Below are positions 1-8,802 of a stretch of 64,000 nt of DNA, piece after piece. The stretch comes from Bacillus marasmi. GTDB taxonomy: Bacteria > Bacillota > Bacilli > Bacillales > Cytobacillaceae. A model generated the notes under the pieces. It saw only the letters and a list, made by a program, of their open reading frames with translations. It was not told where the DNA came from and made no database searches. The stretch is from positions 1 to 64,000 of the forward strand of contig NZ_LR656173.1 in the NCBI RefSeq assembly GCF_902168435.1, written 5' to 3'. Position numbers and translations under genes: made by a program. Each line of letters begins with the position of its first letter. Position 1 is the first letter of the stretch.

Positions 1-563
<563 letters not shown>

Positions 564-575
564 CTGTTACATAAT

Positions 576-651
576 GGAGGATTAGCTCAGCTGGGAGAGC
601 ATCTGCCTTACAAGCAGAGGGTCGGCGGTTCGAGCCCGTCATCCTCCACCA
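576..651 (+). tRNA. tRNA-Val (TAC)
   Basis: A 76-nt cloverleaf starting GGAGGATTAGCTC. The anticodon loop CTTACAA gives anticodon TAC, the T-loop is GGTTCGAGCC and CCA is encoded. It is the first tRNA after 5S, as in the Bacillus trn cluster downstream of an rrn operon. Confidence 0.97.
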
Positions 652-652
652 T

Positions 653-728
<76 letters not shown>

Positions 729-734
729 TTTTTT

Positions 735-810
735 AAGTCAATAACTCATTTATTGTAACCTATTACTTTTAATCAGAGGCTCAAAGGTTCGAGTTATTCA
801 AGGCTTACTA
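735..810 (+). pseudogene. Decayed tRNA-Lys (TTT) pseudogene
   Basis: These 76 bases align without gaps to a Bacillus tRNA-Lys: intact anticodon loop CTTTTAA followed by TCAGAGG, intact T-loop region GGTTCGAGT, and a 3' end GGCTTACTA in place of GGCTCACCA. By my hand count about 56 of 76 positions match the B. subtilis sequence as I remember it. The acceptor stem has two mismatches, the D-stem pairs at one position only, and the anticodon and T stems each have two mismatches. It occupies the slot (after Val-Thr) where Bacillus clusters carry tRNA-Lys. The decay is visible; the Lys identity rests on the anticodon and the conserved order. Confidence 0.75.
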
Positions 811-811
811 T

Positions 812-910
812 TCTAGAAGTGAGAACTCAGAAGAATGAAGTTAGAATATATGTTTTGCTTCAAAGCACAACTAAGATTCTGACATCCCACATCTGACCTC
901 TGACATCTAA
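812..910. repeat. Hairpin repeat, copy 1 (within tRNA cluster)
   Basis: About 95 bp shared with 1188-1282. The left arm (AAGTGAGAAnTCAGAAG...) is roughly complementary to the right arm (...TCTGACATC...CTGACCTCTGACA), so the element can fold into one long imperfect hairpin. Copy 1 begins one base after the decayed tRNA-Lys and ends just before tRNA-Leu(TAG). No coding potential is seen. Confidence 0.7.
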
Positions 911-915
911 CACTT

Positions 916-1000
916 GCGGGTGTGGCGGAATTGGCAGACGCACTAGACTTAGGATCTAGCGCCGCAAGGCGTGGGGGTTCGACTCCCTTCACCCGCACTA
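916..1000 (+). tRNA. tRNA-Leu (TAG), CCA not encoded
   Basis: A class II tRNA with a long variable arm (GCCGCAAGGCGT). It starts GCGGGTGTGGCGG and the anticodon loop ACTTAGGA gives TAG. The acceptor closes CCCGC-A and is followed by CTA rather than CCA, so the terminus must be added or repaired by a CCA-adding enzyme. Confidence 0.95.
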
Positions 1001-1007
1001 TCAACTA

Positions 1008-1096
1008 GCCGGGGTGGCGGAACTGGCAGACGCACAGGACTTAAAATCCTGCGGTAGGTGACTACCGTACCGGTTCGATTCCGGTCCTCGGCACCA
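1008..1096 (+). tRNA. tRNA-Leu (TAA)
   Basis: A class II tRNA starting GCCGGGGTGGCGG. The anticodon loop ACTTAAAA gives TAA, the variable arm is CGGTAGGTGACTACCG and CCA is encoded. It directly follows Leu(TAG); in the B. subtilis cluster a tRNA-Gly lies between the two, and it is absent here. Confidence 0.96.
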
Positions 1097-1108
1097 TCTT
1101 TAATAAAT

Positions 1109-1185
<77 letters not shown>

Positions 1186-1187
1186 TT

Positions 1188-1282
1188 TCTATAAGTGAGA
1201 AATCAGAAGTAAGAAGTCAGATTGAAAGAAAAGCTTCGATGCAATTCTAAGATTCTGACATCTAACGCCTGACCTCTGACAA
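1188..1282. repeat. Hairpin repeat, copy 2 (within tRNA cluster)
   Basis: Second copy of the element at 812-910, placed between tRNA-Arg and tRNA-Pro. Its arms are better matched than in copy 1: the left arm AGAAATCAGAAGTAAGAAG pairs with the right arm TTCTGACATC...CCTGACCTCT. Both ends are shared with copy 1, while the loop region differs. Confidence 0.7.
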
Positions 1283-1288
1283 CTATAT

Positions 1289-1365
1289 CGGGAAGTAGCT
1301 CAGCTTGGTAGAGCACTTGGTTTGGGACCAAGGGGTCGCAGGTTCGAATCCTGTCTTCCCGACCA
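1289..1365 (+). tRNA. tRNA-Pro (TGG)
   Basis: A 77-nt cloverleaf starting CGGGAAGTAGCTC. The anticodon loop TTTGGGA gives TGG. The acceptor ends CTTCCCGA with CCA encoded. Confidence 0.96.
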
Positions 1366-1380
1366 TTATTACTTCATTAT

Positions 1381-1456
1381 GGGGCCTTAGCTCAGCTGGG
1401 AGAGCGCCTGCTTTGCACGCAGGAGGTCAGCGGTTCGATCCCGCTAGGCTCCACCA
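1381..1456 (+). tRNA. tRNA-Ala (TGC)
   Basis: A 76-nt cloverleaf starting GGGGCCTTAGCTC. The anticodon loop TTTGCAC gives TGC. The acceptor pairs with GGCTCCA and CCA is encoded. Confidence 0.97.
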
Positions 1457-1478
1457 ATTTAAAGTTTAATATCATTAT

Positions 1479-1555
1479 GGCGGTGTAGCTCAGCTGGCTA
1501 GAGCGTACGGTTCATACCCGTAAGGTCGGGGGTTCGATCCCCTCCGCCGCTACTA
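1479..1555 (+). tRNA. tRNA-Met (CAT), elongator type; CCA not encoded
   Basis: A 77-nt cloverleaf starting GGCGGTGTAGCTC. The anticodon loop TTCATAC gives CAT. The body matches the Bacillus elongator tRNA-Met in the same cluster position, not the initiator (no run of three G:C pairs in the anticodon stem) and not the tRNA-Ile(CAT). The 3' terminus reads CTA instead of CCA. Confidence 0.92.
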
Positions 1556-1615
1556 AAATAATAATAAATATTTATTGAAAAATAGTATTTATTTTTATAT
1601 TAATTCATTTAATAC

Positions 1616-1708
1616 GGAGGAATACCCAAGTCCGGCTGAAGGGATCGGTCTTGAAAACCGACAGGCGGGTTAAACCGCGCGGGGGGTCGAATCCCTCTTC
1701 CTCCGCCA
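1616..1708 (+). tRNA. tRNA-Ser (TGA)
   Basis: A 93-nt class II tRNA starting GGAGGAATACCCAAG. The anticodon loop TCTTGAAAA gives TGA, the long variable arm is GGCGGGTTAAACCGCGC and CCA is encoded. In B. subtilis a tRNA-Ile(CAT) sits between Met and Ser; here that slot is a 60-bp AT-rich gap. Confidence 0.96.
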
Positions 1709-1718
1709 TTTTCCATCT

Positions 1719-1792
1719 GCGGGTGTAGTTTAGTGGTAAAACCACAGCCTTCCAAGCTGTTGTTGTGGGTTCGATTCCCATCACCCGCTCCA
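1719..1792 (+). tRNA. tRNA-Gly (TCC)
   Basis: A 74-nt cloverleaf starting GCGGGTGTAGTTTAG. The anticodon loop CTTCCAA gives TCC and CCA is encoded. The fMet-Asp-Phe-His block that precedes this tRNA in B. subtilis is missing. Confidence 0.96.
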
Positions 1793-1798
1793 TTTTAT

Positions 1799-1875
<77 letters not shown>

Positions 1876-1881
1876 TTTAAA

Positions 1882-1906
1882 AACAGTCGTTTTGGCTGTT
1901 TTTTTT
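1882..1906 (+). terminator. Intrinsic terminator of the rrn-tRNA operon
   Basis: A 7-bp stem AACAGTC/GGCTGTT around the loop GTTTT, followed by a run of Ts. It lies 6 bp after tRNA-Ile and ends the stable-RNA transcript. Confidence 0.85.
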
Positions 1907-2137
1907 GTTATGGAAAGAAAAATAATGTTTTTAACCGGGGATCAAAGGATAATTATTAAATGTTTGGTTTTGAAAAGCTTGCTTTAATTGATTGTAAATT
2001 CAAAATTGTCATGGCAATGTCAGTCTTTCCAAAATTTTTATGCAGGAATCTTCTGCTCGATATAGAAAGAGGTTTAATAAGATTAGTATTTTAATAAAAG
2101 GTATGGTTGGTTTAGGGGTTTGAAGGGGGCTACTAAG

Positions 2138-2862
2138 ATGGAATTAAGAAGAAGAAGGAAAATAGATTTCAAGAGGGTAATCGGGGCTTTTTTATTTATA
2201 ACTTTAATTCTATCAATTATTTACATAATTTTTCGGATGAGTATGGCTCCTTCCGAAACTTCAGATCTAGTTACGACTAAGGTGAAAAGCGATTATGCGC
2301 TCATGCTATTGCAATGTGTCCTGGGAATTTTTGTGATGATGATCCCTTCAATTGTTGAAAAGAAAAAATCAATTGATATACCTGATCCTATTGAAATCAT
2401 CTACTTCATATTTTTATATTGTGCAATTTATTTAGGAGAGGTTCATAATTTTTATTATTTGATACCATATTGGGATAGTATTTTACATGCGTTTAGTGGT
2501 GCGGTGCTGGGGGTTTTTTAGGGATTATTTTAGTCCGATTTTTGAATGAGGAGGAACTAGTAAGTATTCAATTAAACCCATTTTTCATTTCATTCTTTGC
2601 GTTTTGTTTCGCGGTTGCAGCGGGTACAATTTGGGAGATTTATGAATTCTTCGCAGATGGTGTATTTTCGTTAAATATGCAAAAATTTATCTTAGTGGAC
2701 GGTACACAATTAATAGGTAGGGAAGCTTTATATGATACGATGATGGATCTTATTTTGGATACGGTAAGTGCATTATTTATTTCCATTATTGCTTATCCAA
2801 TTCTAAAAAGACAACATGAACGTCGTAAAACAGGTGTTTCTATTCATAATCGGAGGATGTGA
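2138..2862 (+). pseudogene. DUF2238-type membrane protein, split by a frameshift
   Basis: Two overlapping frames look like one multi-TM protein of about 241 aa. Frame 2 (2138-2521) encodes 3-4 membrane segments and ends HAFSGAVLGVF-stop. Frame 1 continues with GIILVRFLN, then WEIYEFFADG and a C-terminal TM, the pattern of the DUF2238/YjdF-like family (recognised by eye). The break is in a GGGGGTTTTTT run at 2509-2519, directly before TAG. One added T, or a -1 slip, would give GVFLGIILVRFLN and restore the frame. The start is ATG 2138, with GAAGGGGG 8 bases upstream. It could be a sequencing error in a homopolymer, a true pseudogene, or recoding. Confidence 0.7.
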
Positions 2863-2868
2863 ATTCAC

Positions 2869-3624
2869 TTGGAAATGTATCAATCGGAAGAAAAGGTGGT
2901 CGAACTTGCACAGAACACGATAAAATCAGAAGTGTTTCGTATTGATTATCCACTTTCATCGAAACTTAAAGAGATACTAGTGGGTGATGTATTCAGTGAT
3001 TTTATGAAATATGCCTATCAACGATATTATCATGAGTATCACACAATCTTGAAGGAATTCAGTGTTAGCCACGAAGTGCAAGAAGATAAACGAAAAGTTT
3101 TGGAGGAAAATGTATTTTGGTGGCGACTATTTTATGATATCAGCCTTCAGTTAGATAGAAATGTTGTAGAGGAATATATATCAGATCATTATGCAAGGCT
3201 GTCGAGAATGCCATTAGCTATCTCTTGGCTACGGGCTTGCGCAACGGTAGTACCAAAATTTTATCTTATCGGCTATATTTATGATGATAGGATAATCATT
3301 GTTACGGACATTCTCACCCTTGAAACTCAGAATGTATTCATCTATGATCCACTAGCAAGCCCTCCAAAAACAGATGAAATAGTCGCAGGTACATTATTGC
3401 CATTGGGAGGCGGGCTGTCTTTTCCGGTTATTGATTTTTATCACTTTGAAAATGATGCAAGACTAGAAATATTAAGACATATTCATTACTACCACGATAT
3501 TTTTTCAGAAGGTTCCACACTGCATGAAGCATTCATCCACGTGTTCTCCTCAATGCTGCAAATTGAAAACATGATCCATCAAGATAATCTTCATAGTATC
3601 AATATACAATCTCGCATTCAATGA
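2869..3624 (+). CDS. Hypothetical protein, 251 aa
   Basis: I do not recognise a family. The product is soluble, with no signal peptide or membrane segment, and rich in aromatic residues (FWWRLFYD, HIHYYHD, YQRYYHEYH). The middle reads like alternating strands (KFYLIGYIYDDRIIIVTDIL) followed by a glycine-rich turn (LLPLGGGLSFPV), and the C-terminal third is helical. It begins seven bases after the DUF2238 frame, with GGAGG at 2852-2856, so the TTG at 2869 is favoured over the ATG at 2875. The two are probably co-transcribed. A conserved Bacillaceae protein of unknown function is the most that can be said. Confidence 0.75.
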   Translation: MEMYQSEEKVVELAQNTIKSEVFRIDYPLSSKLKEILVGDVFSDFMKYAYQRYYHEYHTILKEFSVSHEVQEDKRKVLEENVFWWRLFYDISLQLDRNVVEEYISDHYARLSRMPLAISWLRACATVVPKFYLIGYIYDDRIIIVTDILTLETQNVFIYDPLASPPKTDEIVAGTLLPLGGGLSFPVIDFYHFENDARLEILRHIHYYHDIFSEGSTLHEAFIHVFSSMLQIENMIHQDNLHSINIQSRIQ

Positions 3625-3660
3625 TACTTACATAATATGGTTGATTATTTGTCTGTTTTA

Positions 3661-4419
3661 TCAACTAAAGTCATCAAGATTGTTGTGCATGTGCTCCTGT
3701 TTTAAGAACGCAGGATTTTTATTGTTTTTTTTTCGAAAAATTAACCAAACTATCAAACTTAAACCTATGAGTAAGCCTTCAAGGGATAGAATATACCAAG
3801 GATAAGGTCCAAGTACATCCATTAAGCTTGGGCCTTTTGGCTTTTTACTAAGAAAAAGGTAGTTACCATTTACTTGTTTATTAATGATTAAAATGATTGG
3901 TAATAATACGTTTAAAAAGATAAATAGTTTTAGGACTGACCAAATTGTTGGTGAATAACCTTTTACCCAAGTAAAATAAAGTGCAACCCAAATTGTCATT
4001 AAGTGGGTATAGAAAAAGTGAAAGAAGCGAAAATGTGGGAAATCGTAATTAACGATTGGTGTGAAAATAGCTTGTGAAGCACCTAGGAGCGCTGTAAATA
4101 TTAGGATTTCATATACTATTCGTTTTCCTGTCAAAAGGAGAAGGACTGTTAACATTAAGCTGATGCTACACAATTCTAAAGGAAGTGCATGGCTGATATT
4201 CCAACTTCCATTTATATACATCCAATAATGATAGATTGATTCAATTAATATTAATGAAACGGCAATGAATATTTCACCAATCCGAAACTCCTTACGAAAA
4301 TTGTTCCGGAAAACATATAGCAAGAATCCACCTAGAAATAACAATGCAATAATAACGAAATGACTTATAGAAAACAATTCAAATTCAAACTCTTTAAAGC
4401 TTCTACCAAACAATTCCAT
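3661..4419 (-). CDS. YwaF-type (TIGR02206) integral membrane protein
   Basis: A 252-aa protein with about seven hydrophobic segments. Hallmarks of the YwaF/TIGR02206 family are HYWMYINGSW, ALPLELCSIS after TM3, and the signature NYLFLSKKPKGPSLMDVLGP followed by YPWYILSLEG before the last TM. The function of the family is not established. It is convergent with the upstream orphan gene and divergent from hemAT. The last ~17 residues are polar and asparagine-rich. The start ATG at 4419 has a purine-rich GGGGTGG just upstream. Confidence 0.85.
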   Translation of the reverse strand: MELFGRSFKEFEFELFSISHFVIIALLFLGGFLLYVFRNNFRKEFRIGEIFIAVSLILIESIYHYWMYINGSWNISHALPLELCSISLMLTVLLLLTGKRIVYEILIFTALLGASQAIFTPIVNYDFPHFRFFHFFYTHLMTIWVALYFTWVKGYSPTIWSVLKLFIFLNVLLPIILIINKQVNGNYLFLSKKPKGPSLMDVLGPYPWYILSLEGLLIGLSLIVWLIFRKKNNKNPAFLKQEHMHNNLDDFS

Positions 4420-4594
4420 TATTTACCACCCCTAATTATCATAACATTATTAATAGGCTAAACCAATCCTAGTAAACCAGCTTTTTTAATGGAAATCATA
4501 GCCAAAAAGCGCAAATTATTATTCTAATATATGTAAATACGTATATAATAGAGATTGAAATGGAATGTTTTACTATTCCAACTAAGGGGGATGT

Positions 4595-5878
4595 ATGATG
4601 ATTTATCCTGTAAAGTTAACATCTTCAAGTGCACTTACTCAGGACGGATTACCATTAATTAATCGAAATGATATTGAAAAGCAAATGAGGATGATAGAAT
4701 TAACAACTGAAGATTTAAAGCTAATACATAAGCTTCAGCCCTATGTTATAGAAAAGGCTGAGAAAACTGTTGATGACTTTTATAAAAATCTTGAAGTTCA
4801 ACCAAGCTTACTTGAGATTATAAACAAACATAGTAGTATTATGAGATTAAAAAAAACGTTAAAACTACATCTTATTGAGATGTTTAATGGTGAAATTGAT
4901 GAAATATTCCTAGCTAAAAGAATAAAAATCGCAAAAATGCATGTGATGATTGGATTAGAAACAAAGTGGTATATTTGTTCATTTCAAAATATGTTTTCCT
5001 CTTTGCTAACCTTAATAGATCAGCATTTTCATGATAAACATGAGGCTATGTCTGTCATTAAAGCGGTCTCAAAACTTATCAATTTGGAGCAGCAATTGGT
5101 GTTGGAGGCTTATGACGCAGAAACAAATCGTATCAAAATGGAATCCGAAGAGCAAAAAAAATCGGTTCGTGATCATGTTGCGAATGCAGCACAAAATTTA
5201 GCCTCTATTTCAGAGCAAACGAATGTGAATTTCCATCAATTGATTAAGCAATCAAATGAAATGGTTGTTCTTGCCAACACAGGAACAGATTTAGCTCTTT
5301 TAGCACAGGAACGGGCTGAAAAGGGAAAGGAACAATTAAAAAATCAAACGACAAATATGACCAATATTTACCAATCTGTAGATGATATTTCACATGATGT
5401 TGGGGTACTGCTGGATATTTCTAAACAAATGGAGGAAATAGTAAGTATTGTTAAGGGGATTGCGGATCAGACAAACTTATTATCCTTAAATGCGGCAATT
5501 GAAGCAGCGAGAGCTGGGGACGCAGGACTAGGTTTTGCTGTTGTAGCAGGGGAGGTAAGAAAACTATCGGAGAAAACTAAAAACTCCGTGAAGGATGTAT
5601 CAAATCTTATAAAAAACACAAATAAGCAAGTTCAGGATTTAACCAGTTCCTTAGAGCAAATTAGGCTTGAGGTTCAAAGAGGTACTGACAACATGCATGA
5701 AACTGAAAAGCATTTTGAGCAAATATTACATACGATGGGTGAAACGATGACACAACATCATAATATTAAAGATGAGCTAGAGTGTTTGGGAAATGTTGTC
5801 AACGAGATGGGTGAGGCTTTTGATCAGGTGGCAACTTCAGCAGAACAGCTTACCACAATTACTCAAGATCTTGTTTAA
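4595..5878 (+). CDS. hemAT: Heme-based aerotactic transducer HemAT
   Basis: A soluble 427-aa globin-coupled sensor. Residues ~30-170 form a protoglobin-type heme domain; the proximal histidine is most likely H116 in [19 protein letters not shown], which matches the HemAT pattern. Residues ~200-427 form a methyl-accepting chemotaxis signalling domain whose hairpin tip reads [18 protein letters not shown] (~290-308). There is no TM segment, as expected for HemAT. It binds O2 and signals to CheA to steer motility; no che genes are nearby, which is usual. AAGGGGG precedes the ATG-ATG start by about 6 bases, and a TATAAT hexamer lies at 4544-4549. Confidence 0.93.
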   Translation: MMIYPVKLTSSSALTQDGLPLINRNDIEKQMRMIELTTEDLKLIHKLQPYVIEKAEKTVDDFYKNLEVQPSLLEIINKHSSIMRLKKTLKLHLIEMFNGEIDEIFLAKRIKIAKMHVMIGLETKWYICSFQNMFSSLLTLIDQHFHDKHEAMSVIKAVSKLINLEQQLVLEAYDAETNRIKMESEEQKKSVRDHVANAAQNLASISEQTNVNFHQLIKQSNEMVVLANTGTDLALLAQERAEKGKEQLKNQTTNMTNIYQSVDDISHDVGVLLDISKQMEEIVSIVKGIADQTNLLSLNAAIEAARAGDAGLGFAVVAGEVRKLSEKTKNSVKDVSNLIKNTNKQVQDLTSSLEQIRLEVQRGTDNMHETEKHFEQILHTMGETMTQHHNIKDELECLGNVVNEMGEAFDQVATSAEQLTTITQDLV

Positions 5879-5954
5879 GGATATTTAATTTTCCTTTTAA
5901 AATAAACTGTGGGATTATATGAGTAATTAACTTTTGAAAAAGTCAAAAAAGTTA

Positions 5955-5983
5955 TTGACACATTTATCCAACTTCATTATGAT
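5955..5983 (+). promoter_or_regulatory. Consensus sigma-A promoter of the ssu leader
   Basis: TTGACA (5955-5960), a 17-bp spacer, then TATGAT (5978-5983). This is nearly perfect sigma-A spacing and sequence. The predicted start near 5990 lies only ~30 bp before a strong terminator hairpin. Confidence 0.7.
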
Positions 5984-6011
5984 TATTAACAAGAAAATAT
6001 TCTGACCGATC

Positions 6012-6066
6012 GGACATCCGAAGGTCCTTAACTTTACGCGTAAAGTAAAGTTAGGGACCTTTTTTA
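6012..6066 (+). terminator. Leader terminator / possible attenuator before ssuA
   Basis: A long hairpin: AAGGTCC-T-TAACTTTAC (6021-6039) pairs with GTAAAGTTA-G-GGACCTT (6045-6062), followed by a T-rich tract. It is a strong intrinsic terminator located 130 bp before the ssuA start. The GGTCC of its left arm can also pair with GGAC just upstream (6012-6015), giving a possible alternative fold. The remaining leader (6067-6196) has no S-box or T-box signature that I can recognise. Confidence 0.65.
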
Positions 6067-6196
6067 TTTTCTTAATTCCTAGTTATCCAATACATTTAAT
6101 TGCATTGGGTTGCGCATATGACCACCAGATGACTGGAGTTGTTGGAAGGCAAGTCACACTAATTTATTAATGTTATCGCAACAGGAGGAAAGTTTA

Positions 6197-7180
6197 ATGG
6201 CAAGTAAAACTGCAAAACTGACTATTGTTACCATTTCGATATTATTCTTAGTTTTATTAAGTGCGTGCAGTAGTGAAAAGCAATCTACAGAAAAAACACA
6301 GACTGAAAAGGCAGCAAATACTATTCGGATTGGCTATCAAAAATTCGGCACACTTAATTTTTTAAAAGCACAAGGGACACTAGAAAAAGAATTAAAGTCA
6401 TTAGGGGTTAAAGTAGAATGGACTGAGTTCCCTGGTGGCCCCCAACTCCTTGAAGCTTTAAATGTGGGCAGTCTTGATTTCGGTCATACAGGTGAAGCGC
6501 CTCCTATATTTGCACAGGCTGCAGGAGCACCTTTAGTGTACTTTGCGAACGAACCAGAAAATCCAAAGGGTGAGGCACTTGTTGTCCCCAAGGATTCACC
6601 AATTAAGAGCATAAAAGATTTAAAAGGGAAAAAAATCGCTTTAAATAAAGGTTCAAACGTTCACTACTTACTTGTAAAAGCATTAGAGAAAAATGGTTTA
6701 AAGTATGAAGATGTTGAAACAGCATTTTTACCTCCTTCAGATGCTAGAGCTGCATTTGAAAAAGGTGTTGTGGACGCTTGGGTAATCTGGGACCCTTTTT
6801 TAGCTGAGGCTGAACGGAAAATAGGTGCAAGGATCCTTTTTGACGGCACAGATCTAGTTAAGAATCGCGAGTTTTTCCTAGCAACAGTGTCTTTTGCGAA
6901 TGAAAATCAAGAAGTACTTGAGGTTTTATATGAGGAAATTGCTAAAGCAGAACAATGGGTTGAAGGCAATAAAAAGGAAGCAGCAGAATTTTTAGCACCA
7001 CAAATTGGGATGGAAAAAGAAACATTAGATGTTGTTCTAAGCCGGAGATCATATGGAATTCAAAACATTACCGAAAGAGAAATTTTGGACCAACAGCTAA
7101 TTGCAAATAAATTTTTCGAGTTAAAGTTGATTCCTAAGAAAATAGATACCTCTGAAGCGAAAATACAATCAAAAGAATAA
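6197..7180 (+). CDS. ssuA: Aliphatic sulfonate ABC transporter, substrate-binding lipoprotein SsuA
   Basis: A 327-aa lipoprotein with an N-terminal signal peptide ending in the lipobox LLSAC. The mature protein is a periplasmic-binding-protein type II fold of the SsuA/NMT1 family: IRIGYQKFGTLNFLKAQG, FPGGPQLLEALNVGSLDFG, GEAPPIFAQAAGAP, then IKDLKGKKIALNKGS and VDAWVIWDPFLA. It captures alkanesulfonates outside the membrane for the SsuBC transporter. The ATG at 6197 is preferred because AGGAGG at 6182-6187 precedes it; a longer frame from 6170 would bury that site. First gene of ssuA-C-B-D. Confidence 0.93.
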   Translation: MASKTAKLTIVTISILFLVLLSACSSEKQSTEKTQTEKAANTIRIGYQKFGTLNFLKAQGTLEKELKSLGVKVEWTEFPGGPQLLEALNVGSLDFGHTGEAPPIFAQAAGAPLVYFANEPENPKGEALVVPKDSPIKSIKDLKGKKIALNKGSNVHYLLVKALEKNGLKYEDVETAFLPPSDARAAFEKGVVDAWVIWDPFLAEAERKIGARILFDGTDLVKNREFFLATVSFANENQEVLEVLYEEIAKAEQWVEGNKKEAAEFLAPQIGMEKETLDVVLSRRSYGIQNITEREILDQQLIANKFFELKLIPKKIDTSEAKIQSKE

Positions 7181-7194
7181 AGGTGGGAAGTGCG

Positions 7195-7953
7195 ATGAAA
7201 TGGAAACAGTTGCTGCCATGGATTCTCCCCGTAATGTTAATTAGTGTTTGGCAATTATGTTCATCATTAGGAGTGTTATCTGCAAGGATATTACCAAATC
7301 CAGTTGATATTGTATCTGCAGCAGTGGAGTTGACGATAAGTGGACAGTTATATACAGACGTTTGGACTAGTACGAAACGGGCCATTTTTGGATTTATCAT
7401 TGGTGGGGGAATTGGCTTTATTTTAGGCTTGGTTAATGGAATTTCAAAAATCTCAGAGAGCATTCTGGACTCTTCAATTCAAATGATACGTAATATTCCG
7501 CATCTAGCCTTAATCCCGATTGTCATTCTCTGGTTCGGAATTGGTGAAGAGGCGAAGCTGTTTCTTGTCGCACTCGGGACATTCTTTCCGATTTATTTAA
7601 ATACGTACCATGGAATACGGTCAATAGATCGTTCACTTATTGAAATGGCGTATATATATGATCTAAAGGGTTTTTCCTTGTTTTGGCATATTATATTTCC
7701 AGCGGCATTACCTTCAATCTTAGTAGGAGCACGTTTTGCGCTTGGAATTACATGGGTTACACTCATCGTCGCTGAAACAATTGCAGCGGATTCCGGGATA
7801 GGTTATATGGCCATGAATGCAAGGGAGTTTATGCAGCTTGATGTTGTTGTTCTAAGTATCATTTTGTATGCAGTGCTAGGTAAGCTGTCTGATGTAGCAG
7901 CAAAGATGGCTGAAAATAGATTTTTAAAATGGCATCCAAGTCATCAGAAATGA
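7195..7953 (+). CDS. ssuC: Aliphatic sulfonate ABC transporter permease SsuC
   Basis: A 252-aa BPD_transp_1 permease with about six membrane segments. Family marks are LPNPVDIVSAA after TM1, SIQMIRNIPHLALIPIVILW, and the EAA-type cytoplasmic loop near FWHIIFPAALPSILVGAR that contacts the ATPase. ATG 7195 is preferred over GTG 7183 because the intervening GGTGGGA can serve as the ribosome binding site. It starts 14 bp after ssuA and ends 15 bp before ssuB, so the operon is tight. Confidence 0.93.
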   Translation: MKWKQLLPWILPVMLISVWQLCSSLGVLSARILPNPVDIVSAAVELTISGQLYTDVWTSTKRAIFGFIIGGGIGFILGLVNGISKISESILDSSIQMIRNIPHLALIPIVILWFGIGEEAKLFLVALGTFFPIYLNTYHGIRSIDRSLIEMAYIYDLKGFSLFWHIIFPAALPSILVGARFALGITWVTLIVAETIAADSGIGYMAMNAREFMQLDVVVLSIILYAVLGKLSDVAAKMAENRFLKWHPSHQK

Positions 7954-7968
7954 TCGGAGGTTAGTAGG

Positions 7969-8733
7969 ATGGCTAAACAAGAAACAATTCTTGAGCTTAC
8001 AAACGTCGCGAAACAGTTTGATGGAAAAGAAGTATTAAAAGGAATTAATTTAAAAGTAAACCAGGGTGATTTTATTGCTATTGTAGGAAAAAGTGGTTGC
8101 GGAAAAAGCACCTTATTAAGGCTGATGGCTGGCTTAGATTTAGTCAGCTCAGGCAACTTAGTTATAAATGGGAAGGATTTGAAAGGAATAAATCCATTAG
8201 CAAAAATCATGTTCCAGGATGGACGGCTACTGCCGTGGAAAAAGGTATTTGACAATGTGGCGCTCGGATTAAAAAGTGATGAGCAGAAAGCTCTAATACC
8301 AAAATTGCTAGAACAGGTCGGGTTGTCAGATAAAACTAATGCCTGGCCAGCACAGTTGTCAGGTGGACAAAAGCAAAGAGTGGCACTGGCCAGAGCGCTA
8401 ATACATCAACCGGAATTATTGCTATTAGACGAACCACTTGGGGCACTTGATGCGTTAACTAGGTTAGAAATGCATGATTTAATTGTAAACCTATGGAGAG
8501 ATCAACAATTAACAGCATTATTAGTGACACATGATGTAGAGGAGGCTGTGGCGCTAGCAACTCGGGTAATTTTAATAGAAGAAGGCAAGATTGAGTTGGA
8601 TTTACCAATTCGATTACCGTATCCTCGTCGTCGTGAAAACCCACAGTTCACAAAGCTAGTCAGTCAAATTTTGAATAAAATAATGGGGAAATCTTGGTCA
8701 CAGGCTTATGAATTAGAAGCTAGTATTCAATAA
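7969..8733 (+). CDS. ssuB: Aliphatic sulfonate ABC transporter ATP-binding protein SsuB
   Basis: A 254-aa ABC ATPase with all motifs in place: Walker [10 protein letters not shown] (~44-52), Q-loop [10 protein letters not shown], signature [15 protein letters not shown], Walker [13 protein letters not shown], and H-loop [10 protein letters not shown]. The [11 protein letters not shown]-loop is typical of the nitrate/sulfonate/taurine (SsuB/TauB) branch. It powers import with SsuC. An AGGTTAG box 5' of ATG 7969 gives a plausible ribosome binding site. Confidence 0.94.
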   Translation: MAKQETILELTNVAKQFDGKEVLKGINLKVNQGDFIAIVGKSGCGKSTLLRLMAGLDLVSSGNLVINGKDLKGINPLAKIMFQDGRLLPWKKVFDNVALGLKSDEQKALIPKLLEQVGLSDKTNAWPAQLSGGQKQRVALARALIHQPELLLLDEPLGALDALTRLEMHDLIVNLWRDQQLTALLVTHDVEEAVALATRVILIEEGKIELDLPIRLPYPRRRENPQFTKLVSQILNKIMGKSWSQAYELEASIQ

Positions 8734-8802
8734 AACAAAGTAGTTCTTTGTGTAACAATTATATGAATATGGGATAAATATAAATTGAAGGGAAAGATAG
8801 CA

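Noticed and set aside
1479-1555. Interpretation of the CAT-anticodon tRNA as tRNA-Ile(CAT) or initiator
   Set aside because: Its sequence and cluster position match the elongator tRNA-Met; it lacks the initiator's GC-rich anticodon stem.
6067-6196. S-box or T-box leader in front of the ssu operon
   Set aside because: Neither the conserved SAM-aptamer blocks nor a T-box TGGNACC-type motif could be found; only the promoter and terminator hairpin are supported.
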